Part shown: positions 11,988 through 22,884 of the stretch, in pieces | Layout: the number at the start of each line of letters is the position of its first letter | Numbering within the stretch: position 1 is the first letter of the stretch | Origin: Anisodus tanguticus | Taxonomy: Eukaryota; Streptophyta; Magnoliopsida; Solanales; Solanaceae | Reading direction: 5' to 3' | DNA length: 64,000 bases | Assembly: GCA_034509755.1 (NCBI GenBank) | Contig: CM067555.1 | Coordinates: forward strand, 44,288,255 to 44,352,254 | Notes under the pieces: generated by a model | Told to the model about the DNA's origin: nothing | Seen by the model: only the letters and a program-made list of their open reading frames with translations | The model's database searches: none | Made by a program: the position numbers and the translations under genes

Positions 11988-13531
11988 TGAAAGTATATAT
12001 GTCCTAGAGACAATCTATATTAGCCACATAATGTACTTGAACACATTCGTATTATTAATAAGATTAATATTTATGGCATTTGCAATTATTGAATTATTGT
12101 TTGATTGTTTGCAATTATTCATATATGTGCTTCCCTTGAGCTTACGTTGTCATTAATAGAGTGAGATTTAATGATAGAACATAACTCTCAAAATAGCCTC
12201 GTCTAATGATCATCGAGAATGGGATATCGATGATATGTTATAAGTCGACATGTCGTATGCATCACATTCTTGGAGAATGTAGTATTTTGCACAGCTACGA
12301 GTAATGGTTACTCGTGATGGACACATGGATACTTTGGAGAAGTATTGGTACACTCTTACGATAAACTATTTGTTATACATGTATATAGTGTTATCGGCGT
12401 GTGGAATATAAAGTTCTTTGACTTGAGGTCAATACGCACCTTGTTTGCAGAATGATGTATTTTCACCAAGTTCTAAGCTTAAACTCCTTCTGGATAAAAT
12501 ACCGCTTGTGTTAGGTGCATCAGGGTGTAAATCAAGGTGGTAGTTGAGCCAATAATATGATTCATTCCTCGATTGGAAATTCGAGAGAGCACTCAAGTTC
12601 TCAATGTTATTAGGTTGACTAAAGTCACTGGCCAGTGCAAGAGACATATTTAGAATATGGTCTAGTTATCAACTAATAAATGTGAGATAAAGTGATTAAG
12701 TCATTTGGATAGACATTTGGCAAATCCTAAGCTTAATCGAGTGTGTCGCGAATGAAAGGAATTTATAGTTCTGCATAAATGTTAAGTTTGCTGGATTCAT
12801 AAAACGTACTTCACATATTGAGTTCGTCATACAACACAGTCTAGGAGTTTCGTATGGACCTTAATTAGATTAATGTCGATATGTGAAGGCCTATAGGGTC
12901 ACACTATATGCGATTGTTTCTTCGATCTAAGAGTGTATTGAGAAAGTATTAAATATTCGATTTAGAATCGAGATATTTAATTTATAATAATTATGGAATA
13001 TTTCTATTTGATATAAATTATTTAATTAAGTTGAATTGGATTTCAGATTTAATTAAATGTGTTGGATATATTATATGGGTACTCGGACAAATACAAGAAA
13101 GCAATTGGGCCAGAAATTACTGGCCCAAAATCGACAGCTGGTCCACTGAACATTAAAATGGGCCAGGTTTTTCTGTTTTAAATCTGCTTAGGTTTTGTCA
13201 TGAACTCCTATATAAACAACACAAATATGAAGTTAGTCAATCAGACAAAATAGAGGATTAAAGACTTAGAGCCTTGAATTACTTTCTCTCTTCTAACAAA
13301 AAAATTCCTAGCGTTCTTCGTTAGATAAATACATTGGTGTTGTAACTTGCAATCGGAGAGACAAATCGCGTGGATACCATAGTAATGAATCCAGCATACG
13401 AAAGCATGTAAGTTTTCTTATCGTGTTTTGAACACTTTAATATGATTATCTTATAAGTCATGCCATGATCATTGTTGGGTAAGTAAAATTTTAAACTTAC
13501 GTTATGCTTACGAACCCAACAAATCCCTACA
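11988..13531 (+). mobile_element. Solo LTR, 1.54 kb, within NLR pseudogene
   Basis: Starts TGAAAGTATATATG, ends CCCTACA, and is flanked by a 5-bp duplication aatgc (11983-11987 and 13532-13536). Removing it makes the NLR exon continuous. It has no internal coding region. A TATA-like ctatataaac lies at about 13208, so the LTR is probably plus-oriented. TG...CA ends plus a 5-bp duplication are the signature of a solo LTR left by LTR-LTR recombination. The superfamily is not determined. Confidence 0.82.
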
Positions 13532-13612
13532 AATGCTGCCCTCAAAATTAAGGAAACACAAATCGAGGAGATGGGCAATTCTGAATTCGAAGTCATTATT
13601 TTTAAGTGGAAG
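13532..13612 (+). pseudogene. NLR pseudogene, fragment 3 (last codons)
   Basis: Matches the last ~80 bases of the upstream NLR coding exon (AALKIKEIQIEEMGNSEF). The position of the stop codon reads tgg instead of tga. Homologous 3' flank follows to about 13890. Confidence 0.85.
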
Positions 13613-14636
13613 TCACAATCAAGTCATCTTCAGAGGATTGTTTAGTTAGGTTTCTTTGTCTTGTATTTTTTGAATTGAAATGGAACGCTACGCATGGTGT
13701 ATGCAAAACCCTCCTGTTATTGGCTTGATATAAGAGTTTAATCCCTACCATTAGATTGTAAAATAAACGAGTTCTCCTTATCAACAACCTCGTCAAGCTC
13801 AGGTATATAGATGTATGAATCACTGGTCATTTCTTTTCACTCATTTATAGCTTTTAAACTGCAATTCTGCAAAAGTTACTTCACCTTTTGCCTGAGCCAA
13901 GTCAAGTTCCCCAGTGAGGAAATGAATGATTGCTTTGGGTGTTTGATTAAATGGTTATTTGCATATTTTATAGCTCTGTGGATTAACTAGCTATTAGACA
14001 GTGCAGGAAGAATAGGCATTGGGCAAATATTCGTGATATCTGCAACCGGGAAACCTCCAAGCAATTCTGTTTGCCACCTTGAATTCTTTTACCCTCAAAG
14101 GCAAATGTTTTCAGTAGTTATTTCTCACTATTGATAGATGTAAAAAGGTTTGAATAGAATGGGAGGAAAAAGAAACGGCACCTAAATTAGTCCATATATT
14201 TCATAGAGTTGTACAGGTTGCCATATGCTTCAGAACCTTGAATCCTTGGTTCTTGTATTTATCTGTTAGTACTTTATAGTACTCAATCAAACCAAAAGTA
14301 GAATAAGTTAGTCCCAGGCCACTCATTGATCACTACAAAACATTGTAGCTTGAGTTAAGGAATTTCCCTTGTGTACTATGTACTAACATCATATTTTTCT
14401 CCTCATGCAACCTATGTGCAAAAGAATTCTTCATGGATGATTCAAGTGGTAAAGTACTACCCTTGTTTTTTATAAGAGATTTCTCGGTATAAAAAAGAAA
14501 GTTTTTTAGTTGTATTTTTCCTATAACTTTTTAATGTTAGAGTGAGTCTACTACATTAATAGTAATTCTTTTCACCGAGTTAATAGTATTAGCGAATATT
14601 CTTCAAATATTCACAGTATATGATAGATGTATATTT
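13613..14636. other. Spacer downstream of NLR pseudogene; no gene seen
   Basis: A/T-rich. 13840-13890 resembles 4716-4760 and fits a shared 3' flank of the tandem NLR copies. No conserved open frame. Confidence 0.5.
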
Positions 14637-15037
14637 AAGGTAACTTAGGATTCTTTGTGAAGGGGAAAGTCCCGAAGACGAAACCCCCCACCTGTACTAG
14701 AGGCTCATTGGCCAGGAGGGATGTAAATCGAGGGATATGCGCGAGTGGCAGCCCTGCAAGGGAGAGGACCAACAGGACACGAACCCAGCAACAGCCCTTG
14801 CAATATTTCAGCAAAGACTGTCACCACACGGATTCGAACCCGCGACGTCGGAGTGGTTGTACCCCAATCACCTTGCCACTTACCAACTCGCATGTGTCCC
14901 TGGGGGCAACTTAGGATTCTTATTGTGTTAGGAATCAACCATTTAAGGTAACTTATGATTTTTATTTTATTAGAAATCAACATCTGTACAACTATATATA
15001 TTGTGATTAATACAATAAGAATCCTAAGTTACCTTTG
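14637..15037. mobile_element. Inverted-repeat (MITE-like) element carrying a SINE
   Basis: Left end aaggtaacttaggattctt and right end aagaatcctaagttacctt (15019-15037) are inverted complements over about 27 bp once the SINE is removed. The left-end motif recurs imperfectly at 14945. The host-side duplication is unclear, so the superfamily is open. Confidence 0.65.
14656..14907 (-). mobile_element. tRNA-derived SINE
   Basis: Read on minus, it has a Pol III B box GGTTCGAATCC (at about 14833) and an A-box-like stretch nearer its 5' end (right side). Flanked by a 14-bp duplication aacttaggattctt (14642-14655, 14908-14921) that lies inside the terminal repeat of the host element. Confidence 0.82.
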
Positions 15038-15438
15038 TTAGCAATAACCGGGAGATCATTGAATTCAAACTCACAGAAAAGTAGTAAATGTCCGTTAGAA
15101 GTAATAACATATCTCAGAATTGCTTGTGTGGGAGATCTACTACCTCCAGCAGTACTGTCTAATAGCTAGTTATGAATAGCTATAAATTGTGGAAAGAAAT
15201 AATCATGTGATGATTTTGAGTTAAAACGTCATCAATGTTTGAATGACACCTTAGCTCTCTCCCCTTCTTCTCTCCTTTCTTGCACAAAACATATGCTCAG
15301 GCAATCAGTAATTAACACAAATGTTACTAGTCTTGTGGAAAAGATAAAGACAGAAAATGAACTCGCCCATCAAAAATAAATGTAAAATATTGGTGGCTTG
15401 TGATTACCTACTAAAAAATATTCTATCTACTACATTTT
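15038..15438. other. Spacer before Copia element; no gene seen
   Basis: A/T-rich with no recognisable coding sequence or repeat ends. Confidence 0.5.
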
Positions 15439-16070
15439 TGTTGGGTTATCCCTACTTAATTATGGGATGTCCACATATAATTGAATTTCACTAGAAATGG
15501 ATTTTTCTAGAAATGAATTTCTCTAGAATGGGATTTCTCTAGAGTTGTAATTCTCTAGAGTTGTATTTCTCTAGAATGACTCATGCATTAATCACTAATT
15601 TGTTGGGAGTTGAATTTAGACAACCTTGAGAGTCTTCTAGCATGTTCATTTTGGCCCTATAAATACGGGTACTTGGAGAAGGCTTGGACATCTACATCCA
15701 CAAGTTGTGAAGAACATCTATAACACAAGTGAGAGCATCCACTCTAAGAGTGAGAGAGAGAGTCGCTTTCATAGTGAGGGTGCTTGAGAAAAATTCTCCT
15801 TTTGTTTCAAGTTAGTGAGTGTTCCACATAAATTATTATTGAGAGAGAAATATTGTTATCTATCCAATTTGGGTGAGATCTTGTAATCCTACTATCATCT
15901 TATAGTGGAAGGATTGAACTACTAGTCCCGCGGTTTTTATCTCATTTTTGGGTTTTCTGCGTAACCAAAAATTCTCGTGTTCCTTTGTCTATTATTCTCA
16001 TAATTTTTGTTCGCAATTTTAATTTCCATCCTAATTATACAAAGAGAGAAAATACGAGTTTTTCCCAATA
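15439..16070 (+). repeat. 5' LTR of Copia element
   Basis: 632 bp, TGTTGGGTTATCC to TTTCCCAATA. A TATA-like ctataaatac stands at about 15657. Nearly identical to 20176-20854 apart from the duplication in the latter. Confidence 0.93.
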
Positions 16071-16071
16071 G

Positions 16072-16083
16072 TGGTATCAGATC
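16072..16083 (+). other. Primer binding site, initiator-Met tRNA type
   Basis: tggtatcagatc, one base after the LTR end, matching the usual plant Copia primer site TGGTATCAGAGC in 10-11 of 12 positions. Confidence 0.88.
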
Positions 16084-16116
16084 AAGGTTCAACGATATAC
16101 TCTTCTTGTGTGAATT

Positions 16117-16863
16117 ATGATGGAGTCTACCGTTACTCATGATGGTGACATGTTCAAACTCACAGCGGAGAATTTTTCTTACTGGAAGCCGATGATGGGG
16201 GATCACTTATATTGCAAGGATTTGTACGAGCCAATCACAAATGCAAATAAACCGGAGGAGAAATCTGACAAAGAATGGGAGCTCTTAAACCGAAAAGCGG
16301 TTGCCATAATCCGTAAGTATATTGATCGATGTTTATTTGAGCATGTGTCCACTTACACTAATGCCCATAAATTATGGACAAAACTTGAGTCTATGATTCA
16401 AAAGAAGACCCCCTGAAACAAAGCTCTTCTAGTAAGACGGTTGGTGAAGTTGGAATACAAAGATGGTCAAGGCATGATTGAGCACTTGAACACTTTCAAG
16501 GGACTAGTAAACCATCTAACCAAGATTGAGATGAAGATCAATGATAAGTTGCAAGCCTTGCTACTTTTAAGCTCTTTACCTAAGAGTTGGGATACGTTGG
16601 TTGTCACTCTCAGTAACTCTACTCCGGAAGGAAAGCTCACTATGGATGGTGTCACCGACATCCTTCTAAATGAAGAAGCAAGGAGAAAAGAGTGTGGCAT
16701 ATCAACACAAAACAAGGCTAATATAGTGGAGAATCGATGAAAAGGTGAAAGTTGTGGAAGGAACAGAAACAAGATACGTGATAAGTCAAGAGGACGATCC
16801 AAGTCCCGCTCAAGAGTCACTTGTTATTATTGTGGCAAACCGGGTCATAAGAAATCTGAATGT
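16117..16863 (+). pseudogene. Copia gag with CCHC zinc knuckle, broken
   Basis: Starts at an ATG 45 nt after the primer site (MMESTVTHDGDMFKL...NFSYWKPMM). A TGA at 16414-16416 and another at 16738-16740 interrupt it. The nucleic-acid-binding knuckle CYYCGKPGHKKSEC lies at 16822-16863 in the same general order, followed by a TAG at about 16882. The protein would package the element RNA. Confidence 0.88.
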
Positions 16864-16984
16864 CGTAATATCAAGAGAGATTAGAAAAACGGTACTGTCA
16901 AACCAGACCAAGTTGATCTGAAGAAGAAGGAAAAGTACAACACTATCGCAGTCACAATCAAGGATGAAGCAGACGTATTTCTAA

Positions 16985-17299
16985 TTGGAGAAGACAATTA
17001 TCTCAAACTCGCTTTATGATGATAGCCTATGGATTGTCGACTCATGTGCTTCCTTTCACATTACTCCATATGAATGGTTATTTTTGTCATATCAAAAAGG
17101 TGATTTTGGTATCGTGAAAATGGGAAATCAAGCCATAAGCAAGATTGTTGGCTTAGGAGATGTTCAACTGATAACCAGTCCTGGCTGTAAGCTCATGTTG
17201 AAGGATGTAAGGCATGTCCCAAATATGCGCCTTAGTCTTATCTCTGCTGGTAAGCTCAATGATACTGGTTTGGTGAATCATTTTGGCAATGGGAAATGA
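16985..17299 (+). pseudogene. Copia protease region, catalytic motif altered
   Basis: LWIVDSCASFHITP is seen where Copia aspartic proteases have D-S/T-G-A; the glycine is Cys here. The reading frame ends at TGA 17297-17299. The remainder (LKDVRHVPNMRLSLISAGKL) matches the normal gag-pre-integrase junction. Confidence 0.85.
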
Positions 17300-17317
17300 A
17301 AGCTCACCAACAGAAAC

Positions 17318-18169
17318 ATGGTCATTACTCGAGGCAAAAAGGAAGGTTCCTTGTATTTTACACATGGACGTCTATGCAAGGGGGAAGCTAATGTTGTCTA
17401 TGATAATTCAACTTTGAATCTATGGCACAAGAGGCTAGGGCACATGAGCAAAAAGGGATTGCAAATCCTCGCCCAAAGGGAGCTCCTACCCGAGGTGAAA
17501 GGTAAAACACTTGGTCATTGCACTGATTGTTTAGCTGGAAAGCAACATAGAGTTTCATTCCATAGATCAAACCGTCCATTTAGAAGAAAGCATATTCTTG
17601 ATTTAGTACATACCGATGTTTGCTCCATGACTGAAAAATCTCTTGGAGGTGCATTATATTTTGTGACTTTTATTGATGATCATTCGAGAAAGGTTTGGAT
17701 GTATTTGTTGAAAACCAAAGACCAGGTACTTGAGGCATTCAAGGAGTTCCATGCCCTGGTGAAACGTCAGACAGGAAAGAAGTTGAAGTGCGTCCGAGCC
17801 GATAATGGTGGTGAATACCATGGTCCATTTGAAGATTATTGCAAGACATTTGGCATCCGACTTGAGAAAACACCTCCAAAGACACCTCAGTTAAACGGTG
17901 TTGCTGAGAGAATGAACCGAACCATTGAATAAAAAGTTCGATGTATGCTATCTCACGCTAAGCTCTCTAAGTCATTCTGGGGAGAAGCCGTGAAGACTAT
18001 TGTTGATATCATCAATATCTCACCATCATGTCCTTTGGATAGAGGTATTCCAGATGAAGTTTGGACTGAAAAGAAGGTGTCTTATGGTCGCTTCAAGGTG
18101 TTTGGTTGTCGCGCATTCGTCCATATCCCTAAGGACGAAGGAGCCAAACTTGACTCAAAGACCAAGTAG
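17318..18169 (+). pseudogene. Copia integrase, broken
   Basis: An HHCC zinc domain (LWHKRLGHMS...CTDCLAGK) precedes the catalytic core. Core blocks include LVHTDVC, TFIDDHSRKVWMYLLKTKDQ, RADNGGEY and PQLNGVAERMNRTIE, so the DDE residues are present. TAA at 17930-17932 splits the core, and TAG at 18167-18169 ends the downstream part (GIPDEVW, KVFGCRAFVHIP). Confidence 0.9.
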
Positions 18170-18571
18170 TGCATTTATCTTGGTTCACCAAATGATGAGT
18201 TCGGCTACCGATTGTGGGATCCAGCTAAAAGGAAAATTGTGAGAAGTTGAGATGTTGTTTTCTTTGAGGATCAGACTATCGAAGATTTCAAGCAATCAGT
18301 GAAGTCACAACCCAAGATCATAATCCATTCTGACTTTACACCACTACATGCGGTGTGAGATGATACAGGGGAAGAAGAGTTAGAAGCTGATCATGATGCA
18401 CTTGTAGAACTAAATGAGAATACTGAGCAACAAATAGAAGACTCATATAAAAATGAACAATCTCAGTCAAATGAAAAGGCGACAAGGGAAACAAACGCTC
18501 CAGCACAACCTCATCTACGACGCTCTACTAGAGAAAGACATCCCTCCACCAGATATTCTCGAGATGAGTAT

Positions 18572-19620
18572 GTGGTCCTCACTGATGAGGGGGAGCCTCA
18601 ACATTATGAAGAAGCCATGAGCAGCGACCACAAAGGAGAATGGAAAAAATCTATGCAAAAGGGAATGAAATCATTGCATGACAACTATACATATGATCTA
18701 GTAGAGCTTCCTAAAGGGAAACGAGCTTTGAGATGCAAATGGGTGTACAAGCTCAAGACAGAGGAGAACAATCCTAGACTGAGGTATAAAGCTCGAATTG
18801 TTGTAAAGGGATGCAATCAGAAGAAAGGTATTGATTTCGATGAAATATTTTCCCCTGTGGTGAAAATGTCATTTATCCGAGTTGTGATGGGTCTAGTTGC
18901 CAGCCTAGACTTGGAAGTTGAACAACTTGACGTCAAGACTGCATTCTTATATGGAGACCTAGAAGAAGAGATCTATATGGAGCAACCCGAGGGGTTCATA
19001 GTTCCGAAAAATAGCATCTTGTGTATCATCTCAAAAAGAGTCTCTATGGTCTAAAACAGGCACCACGTCAATGGTATAAGAAGTTCGACTCTTTCATGAC
19101 GCAACATGGATTCAATAAGACTCTCACCGACCATTGTGTATTCATAAAGAGGTATGCTAGTGGTGATTTTATTATACTTTTGCTATATCTTGATGATATG
19201 TTAATTGTTGGGCAAGACAAGAAGAAAATTGCAGCTCTCAAGAAGGCTTTGAGCAAGTCTTTTTCTATGAAAGACTTGGGACCGGCAAAGCAGATCCTTG
19301 GGATGAAAGTCACTCGAGATCGATCTAAGAGACTATTGTGGTTATCCCAAGAAAGATACATTGAGAAAGTTCTTGAAAGATTTAACATGCACAAAGCCAA
19401 GACGGTTAGTGTACCACTTGCTGGACATTTCAAGTTGAGTAAGAAGAAAAGTCCAAAAAGTGAGAAAGAAAGGGATGAAATGAAGAGTGTCACATATTCT
19501 TCCACGGTTGGCGGTCTCATGTACGCCATGATATGTACACGACCCGATATTGCTTACGCAGTCGGTGATGTGAGTCGGCATTTGTCAAATCCCGGAAAGG
19601 AACATTGGGCCGCAGTCTAG
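18572..19620 (+). pseudogene. Copia reverse transcriptase, frameshifted
   Basis: First part reads CKWVYKLK, YKARIVVKG, VEQLDVKTAFLYGDLEEEIYM. The frame is lost at about 19015 and continues in another frame with KSLYGLKQAPRQWYKKFD and the catalytic LLLYLDDMLIVG. It ends in TAG at 19618-19620. Family role: copies element RNA into DNA. Confidence 0.92.
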
Positions 19621-19683
19621 TAGATATTTCGGTATCTCCGAGGAACAACCAAGAAATGTTTATACTTTGGAAAAGGAAAACCT

Positions 19684-20010
19684 ATGTTAAAGGGCTACAC
19701 AGATACAGATATGGCAGGAGATGTCGACTCTAGAAAATTGACATCAGGATATTTGACTATATTTGTAGGAGGAGATGTATCTTGGCAGTCTAAGCTTCAA
19801 AAATGTGTTGCCTTGTCTACCACCGAGGCAGAATACATTGCAGCCACAGAAGCTTGCAAGGAGATGTTGTGGTTGAAAATTTTTATGCTAGAATTGAGTC
19901 AAAAGCAAGAAAAATATGTTCTACTTTGTGATAATCATAGTGTTATTTACTTAGCTAAAAACTCAGCCTATCATTCCCGATCGAAACATATTAATGTTCG
20001 ATATCATTAG
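19684..20010 (+). pseudogene. Copia RNase H
   Basis: GYTDTDMAGDVDSRKLTSGY, STTEAEYIAATEACKEMLWL and LCDNHSVIYLAKN carry the acidic RNase H residues. The frame ends at TAG 20008-20010; the C-terminal continuation to about 20155 is in the same frame after that stop. Confidence 0.9.
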
Positions 20011-20161
20011 ATCCGGGATGTGTTAGAAGAAAAGCTGCTACAACTTGATAAAGTTCAAACTGATGATAATTGGTCGGACATGATGACCAATGCTATACCG
20101 ACTAAGAAATTTGATGATTGTTGTGATGGTGCCGGTGTGGTGGTGCCCCCCAATTAAGTCG

Positions 20162-20173
20162 GGAAGGGGGAGA
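20162..20173 (+). other. Polypurine tract of Copia element
   Basis: ggaagggggaga, directly upstream of the 3' LTR start TGTTGAG; the usual plus-strand primer of LTR elements. Confidence 0.8.
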
Positions 20174-20175
20174 TT

Positions 20176-20854
20176 TGTTGAGTTATCCCTACTTAATTAT
20201 GGGATGCCCACATATAATTGAATTTCTCTATAAATGGATTTTTCTAGAAATGGATTTCTCTAGAATGAGATTTCTCTAGAATTATAATTCTTTAGAGTTG
20301 GATTTCTCTAGAATGAGATTTCTCTAGAATTATAATTCTTTAGAGTTGGATTTCTCTAGAATGACTCATGCATTAATTACTAATTTGTTGGGAGTTGAAT
20401 TTAGACAACCTTGAGAGTCTTCTAGCATGTTCATTTTGGCCCTATAAATACGGGTACTTGGAGAAGGCTTGGACATCTACATCCACAAGTTGTGAAGAAC
20501 ATCTAAAACACAAGTGAGAGCATCCACTCTAAGAGTGAGAGAGATAGTCATTTTCATAGTGAGGGTGCTTGAGAAAAATTCTCCATTTTTCTCAAGTTAG
20601 TGAGTGTTCCACATAAATTATTATTGAGAGAGAAATATTGTTATCCATTCAATTTGGGTGAGATCTTGTAATCCTACTATCATCTTATAGTGGAAGGATT
20701 GGACTACTAGTCCCGCGGTTTTTCCTCATTTTTGGGTTTTCCGCTTGACCAAAAATTCTCGTGTTCCTTTGTCTATTATTCTCATAAATTTTGTTCGCAA
20801 TTTTAATTTCCATCCTAATTACACAAAGAGGAAAAATACTAGTTTTTTCCAATA
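20176..20854 (+). repeat. 3' LTR of Copia element
   Basis: 679 bp. Carries two copies of a ~48-bp unit (gagatttctctagaatta... ) between about 20267 and 20365 where the 5' LTR has one diverged copy; this explains the length difference. Confidence 0.93.
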
Positions 20855-20859
20855 ATTTT

Positions 20860-21291
20860 CACATTGATTAATTAAGTGACCAACAGTATCTATATATTGA
20901 GTCTCAATTTTTACCTTCCTATATATACTTTCCTTCTAGTTTGCAAGCAGCAGGGCAATTCCATTCTATCTTTCATTTATGAAGGCAACTCAAGTACATC
21001 TAGTAGTGGCAACTCAAGTACATCTAGCAATTCCATTCTAATAAAGCATAACACTGCTTTAATATTCACCTTTATATTCTTTTTATCAAGGTGTACTTGC
21101 AAAGAGCAAATCCCTTTCTTTTGATCAAAGTGCAAGGACCAAATTCCTTTCTTCTGAGTTCTGATCAAGGAAAATATCAAATCCCTTCCTTCATTGGCTA
21201 TTCATCAAGAATCTAATTAATTTTCGATATATAAAATGTTTCATCCAGCTAAAGAAATGGACTCAAAAAATCATATGAGATAAATTTTGGG

Positions 21292-21334
<43 letters not shown>

Positions 21335-21343
21335 TCCCACAAA
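20860..21343. other. Spacer with microsatellite
   Basis: No gene seen. Contains a short direct repeat (ggcaactcaagtacatctag, 20984 and 21008) and an (at)n run of about 19 units at 21294-21332. Confidence 0.6.
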
Positions 21344-21625
21344 GGAATGGATTCAATAAGTGCTGCGATTGGAGGCACGTGGCAAGACAAAGCTAAGGCA
21401 GATGAAATAAAAGTCGAAAATATTATGAAGTCATCTCAAACACATCTAGTTGTAGCCACTCTTTTAGTTACAGTCACCTTCACCGCAGGTTTTACATTGC
21501 CAGGAGGTTTTGACAGTGATACTGATAGCCCTAATAAAGGGATGGCGATCCTTTTAAGAAAAGCAGTGTTCCGGGCATTTGTTGTTACAGATGCCATCGC
21601 ATTTGCATGCTCCACTGATACTATG
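21344..21625 (+). pseudogene. Ankyrin-repeat/PGG-domain membrane protein, partial exon
   Basis: One open exon piece encodes the PGG domain of plant ankyrin-PGG proteins (ITN1/ACD6-like families). A first membrane helix LVVATLLVTVTFTAGFTLPG contains the name-giving PGG. DSDSPNKGMAILL-type residues and a second helix start (AFVVTDAIAFACST) follow. The homology ends abruptly at about 21625, where minus-strand Copia sequence starts. No ankyrin repeats are visible upstream in the window. The family acts in stress and immune signalling at membranes; this copy cannot encode the complete domain. Confidence 0.78.
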
Positions 21626-22149
21626 GACTGGCTGGGTATGAACTGGTGTCGGGTCAGATCGTGGTTTTGTGGGTGGGTTGGTGTTGGTGTTGGTGATGGT
21701 GCCTGGGTTGGTGGTGGTGTCGGTGTTGGTAGTGTTGATGGCGACAGTGAGTGGGTCATATGACAGTGGTTGGATGGGTATGGGGAGGTTGCTGGGCAGA
21801 TTTGACTGACGGGAATTGGTGCGGTGTGGGAATGTGACATCAGGTTTGGCGACGAAGAAAATCGGTGAGTGGGAGAGGCGATAACGGGATTGGTTTTCGT
21901 TGTCGGTGTGAGATCCGGCATATTGCCGGTGGTGGTAGTGGGACAGGGACATGATGCAGTAGTCGACCAGAACAGGGGGAATTGGTGGAACTGGCAGTGG
22001 TCGATCTGAACAATGGGTGTCGATGGCTGTCGGAATAGGGGATGCAAAGGTTGAATGTATTGCCGCTGGTGATGGGAGACACAATGGGGCAGGGGTGGTG
22101 GCTGCCGAAACTGGTAGTGCCAAAGCAGTGGTTTTCGGTCGAGACGGAA

Positions 22150-22884
22150 CTATGGTGTCACGTGGAGTAACGTGTTGTAGATGGGCGAGACCGCAGACTC
22201 GTCTTGAAACGTATAATTTGTGTTTTGAAAATTTTGGATATTTGCAAAAGGGAATATGGCTTTATTAAATGTGACATGACGAGACATAATGATTTTACTG
22301 GAAGATACGTCATAGCACAGATATCCCATATGATTGGGCGGGAAATCTAATAACACATAGAGAGTGGTACGGGGTGCGAGTTTATGCGGGGCCGTGGAAG
22401 CAAGATTTGGGTAGCATAGACAACTGAATATCCGTAAGTGCTCATAGGTTGGGATCCGAAGGTAGAGAATTTTGGTGGGGGTTTTGTTGTGAAGAGTACT
22501 AGTAGGTAAAATATTAAGGATGTATTCTATCATTTTGACTGCATATACCCAAAATGATAGGGGAAGAGGAATGGAAAAGAATTGTACTAACCATATTATT
22601 GATAGTACGGATGATTCATTCGGCTTTTCAATTTTGGGTGAGGTGTGGGGACAGGAGAAACGGAAGACCATGCCATTATTAGTGCAAAAATAATGAAATG
22701 CGGAATTATTAAACTCACGACCGTTGTCACATTGGAATGATTTGATGGATTTTGTAAATTGTGTTTTGATAAAGTTACGAAACTCAAGAAACTTGGTAAA
22801 AACTTCAGACTTGAATTTTAGAAGGTAAATCCAGATAAAGTGAGAAAAATCATCTAATAACACAAGATAAAATTTATGACCCAA
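22150..22884 (-). pseudogene. Copia integrase core, decayed
   Basis: LVLLDDFSHFIWIYLLKFKSEV, FQCDNGREFNN and FSCPHTSPKIEKPNESSVLSI match the Copia integrase core; QNG-AERKHR-type residues are mutated. Downstream blocks (TPTKILYLRIPTYEHLRIFSC, LCYDVSSSKIIMSRHVTF) are the usual C-terminal neighbours. An ordinary host gene is excluded by these motifs. Confidence 0.88.

Larger units (their letters stand above)
15439..20854 (+). mobile_element. Full-length Copia retrotransposon (Tnt1/Tork-like), inactivated
   Basis: 5.4 kb with target duplication atttt (15434-15438, 20855-20859). LTRs are 15439-16070 and 20176-20854. A tRNA-Met primer site (tggtatcaga, 16072) and a polypurine tract (ggaagggggaga, ~20162-20173) sit at the expected places. 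Internal order is gag, CCHC knuckle, protease, integrase, RT, RNase H, which defines Copia. At least eight in-frame stops and a frame break near 19015 interrupt the polyprotein. The right LTR is 47 bp longer because of an internal tandem duplication. Confidence 0.95.

Noticed and set aside
11689..12156. Apparent 155-codon NLR protein
   Set aside because: The second half runs into the solo LTR; only 11689-11987 is NLR sequence.
14820..14850. tRNA gene suggested by a GGTTCGAATCC box on minus
   Set aside because: No cloverleaf or acceptor stem; the 14-bp duplication shows a SINE.
14657..14983. Several overlapping frames of 64-92 codons on both strands
   Set aside because: They lie inside a SINE; the tRNA-like promoter explains the GC-richness and lack of stops.
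21436..22123. Pro/Ser/Thr-rich proteins of 189-203 codons on minus
   Set aside because: They match the low-complexity linker between Copia integrase and RT, in several frames.
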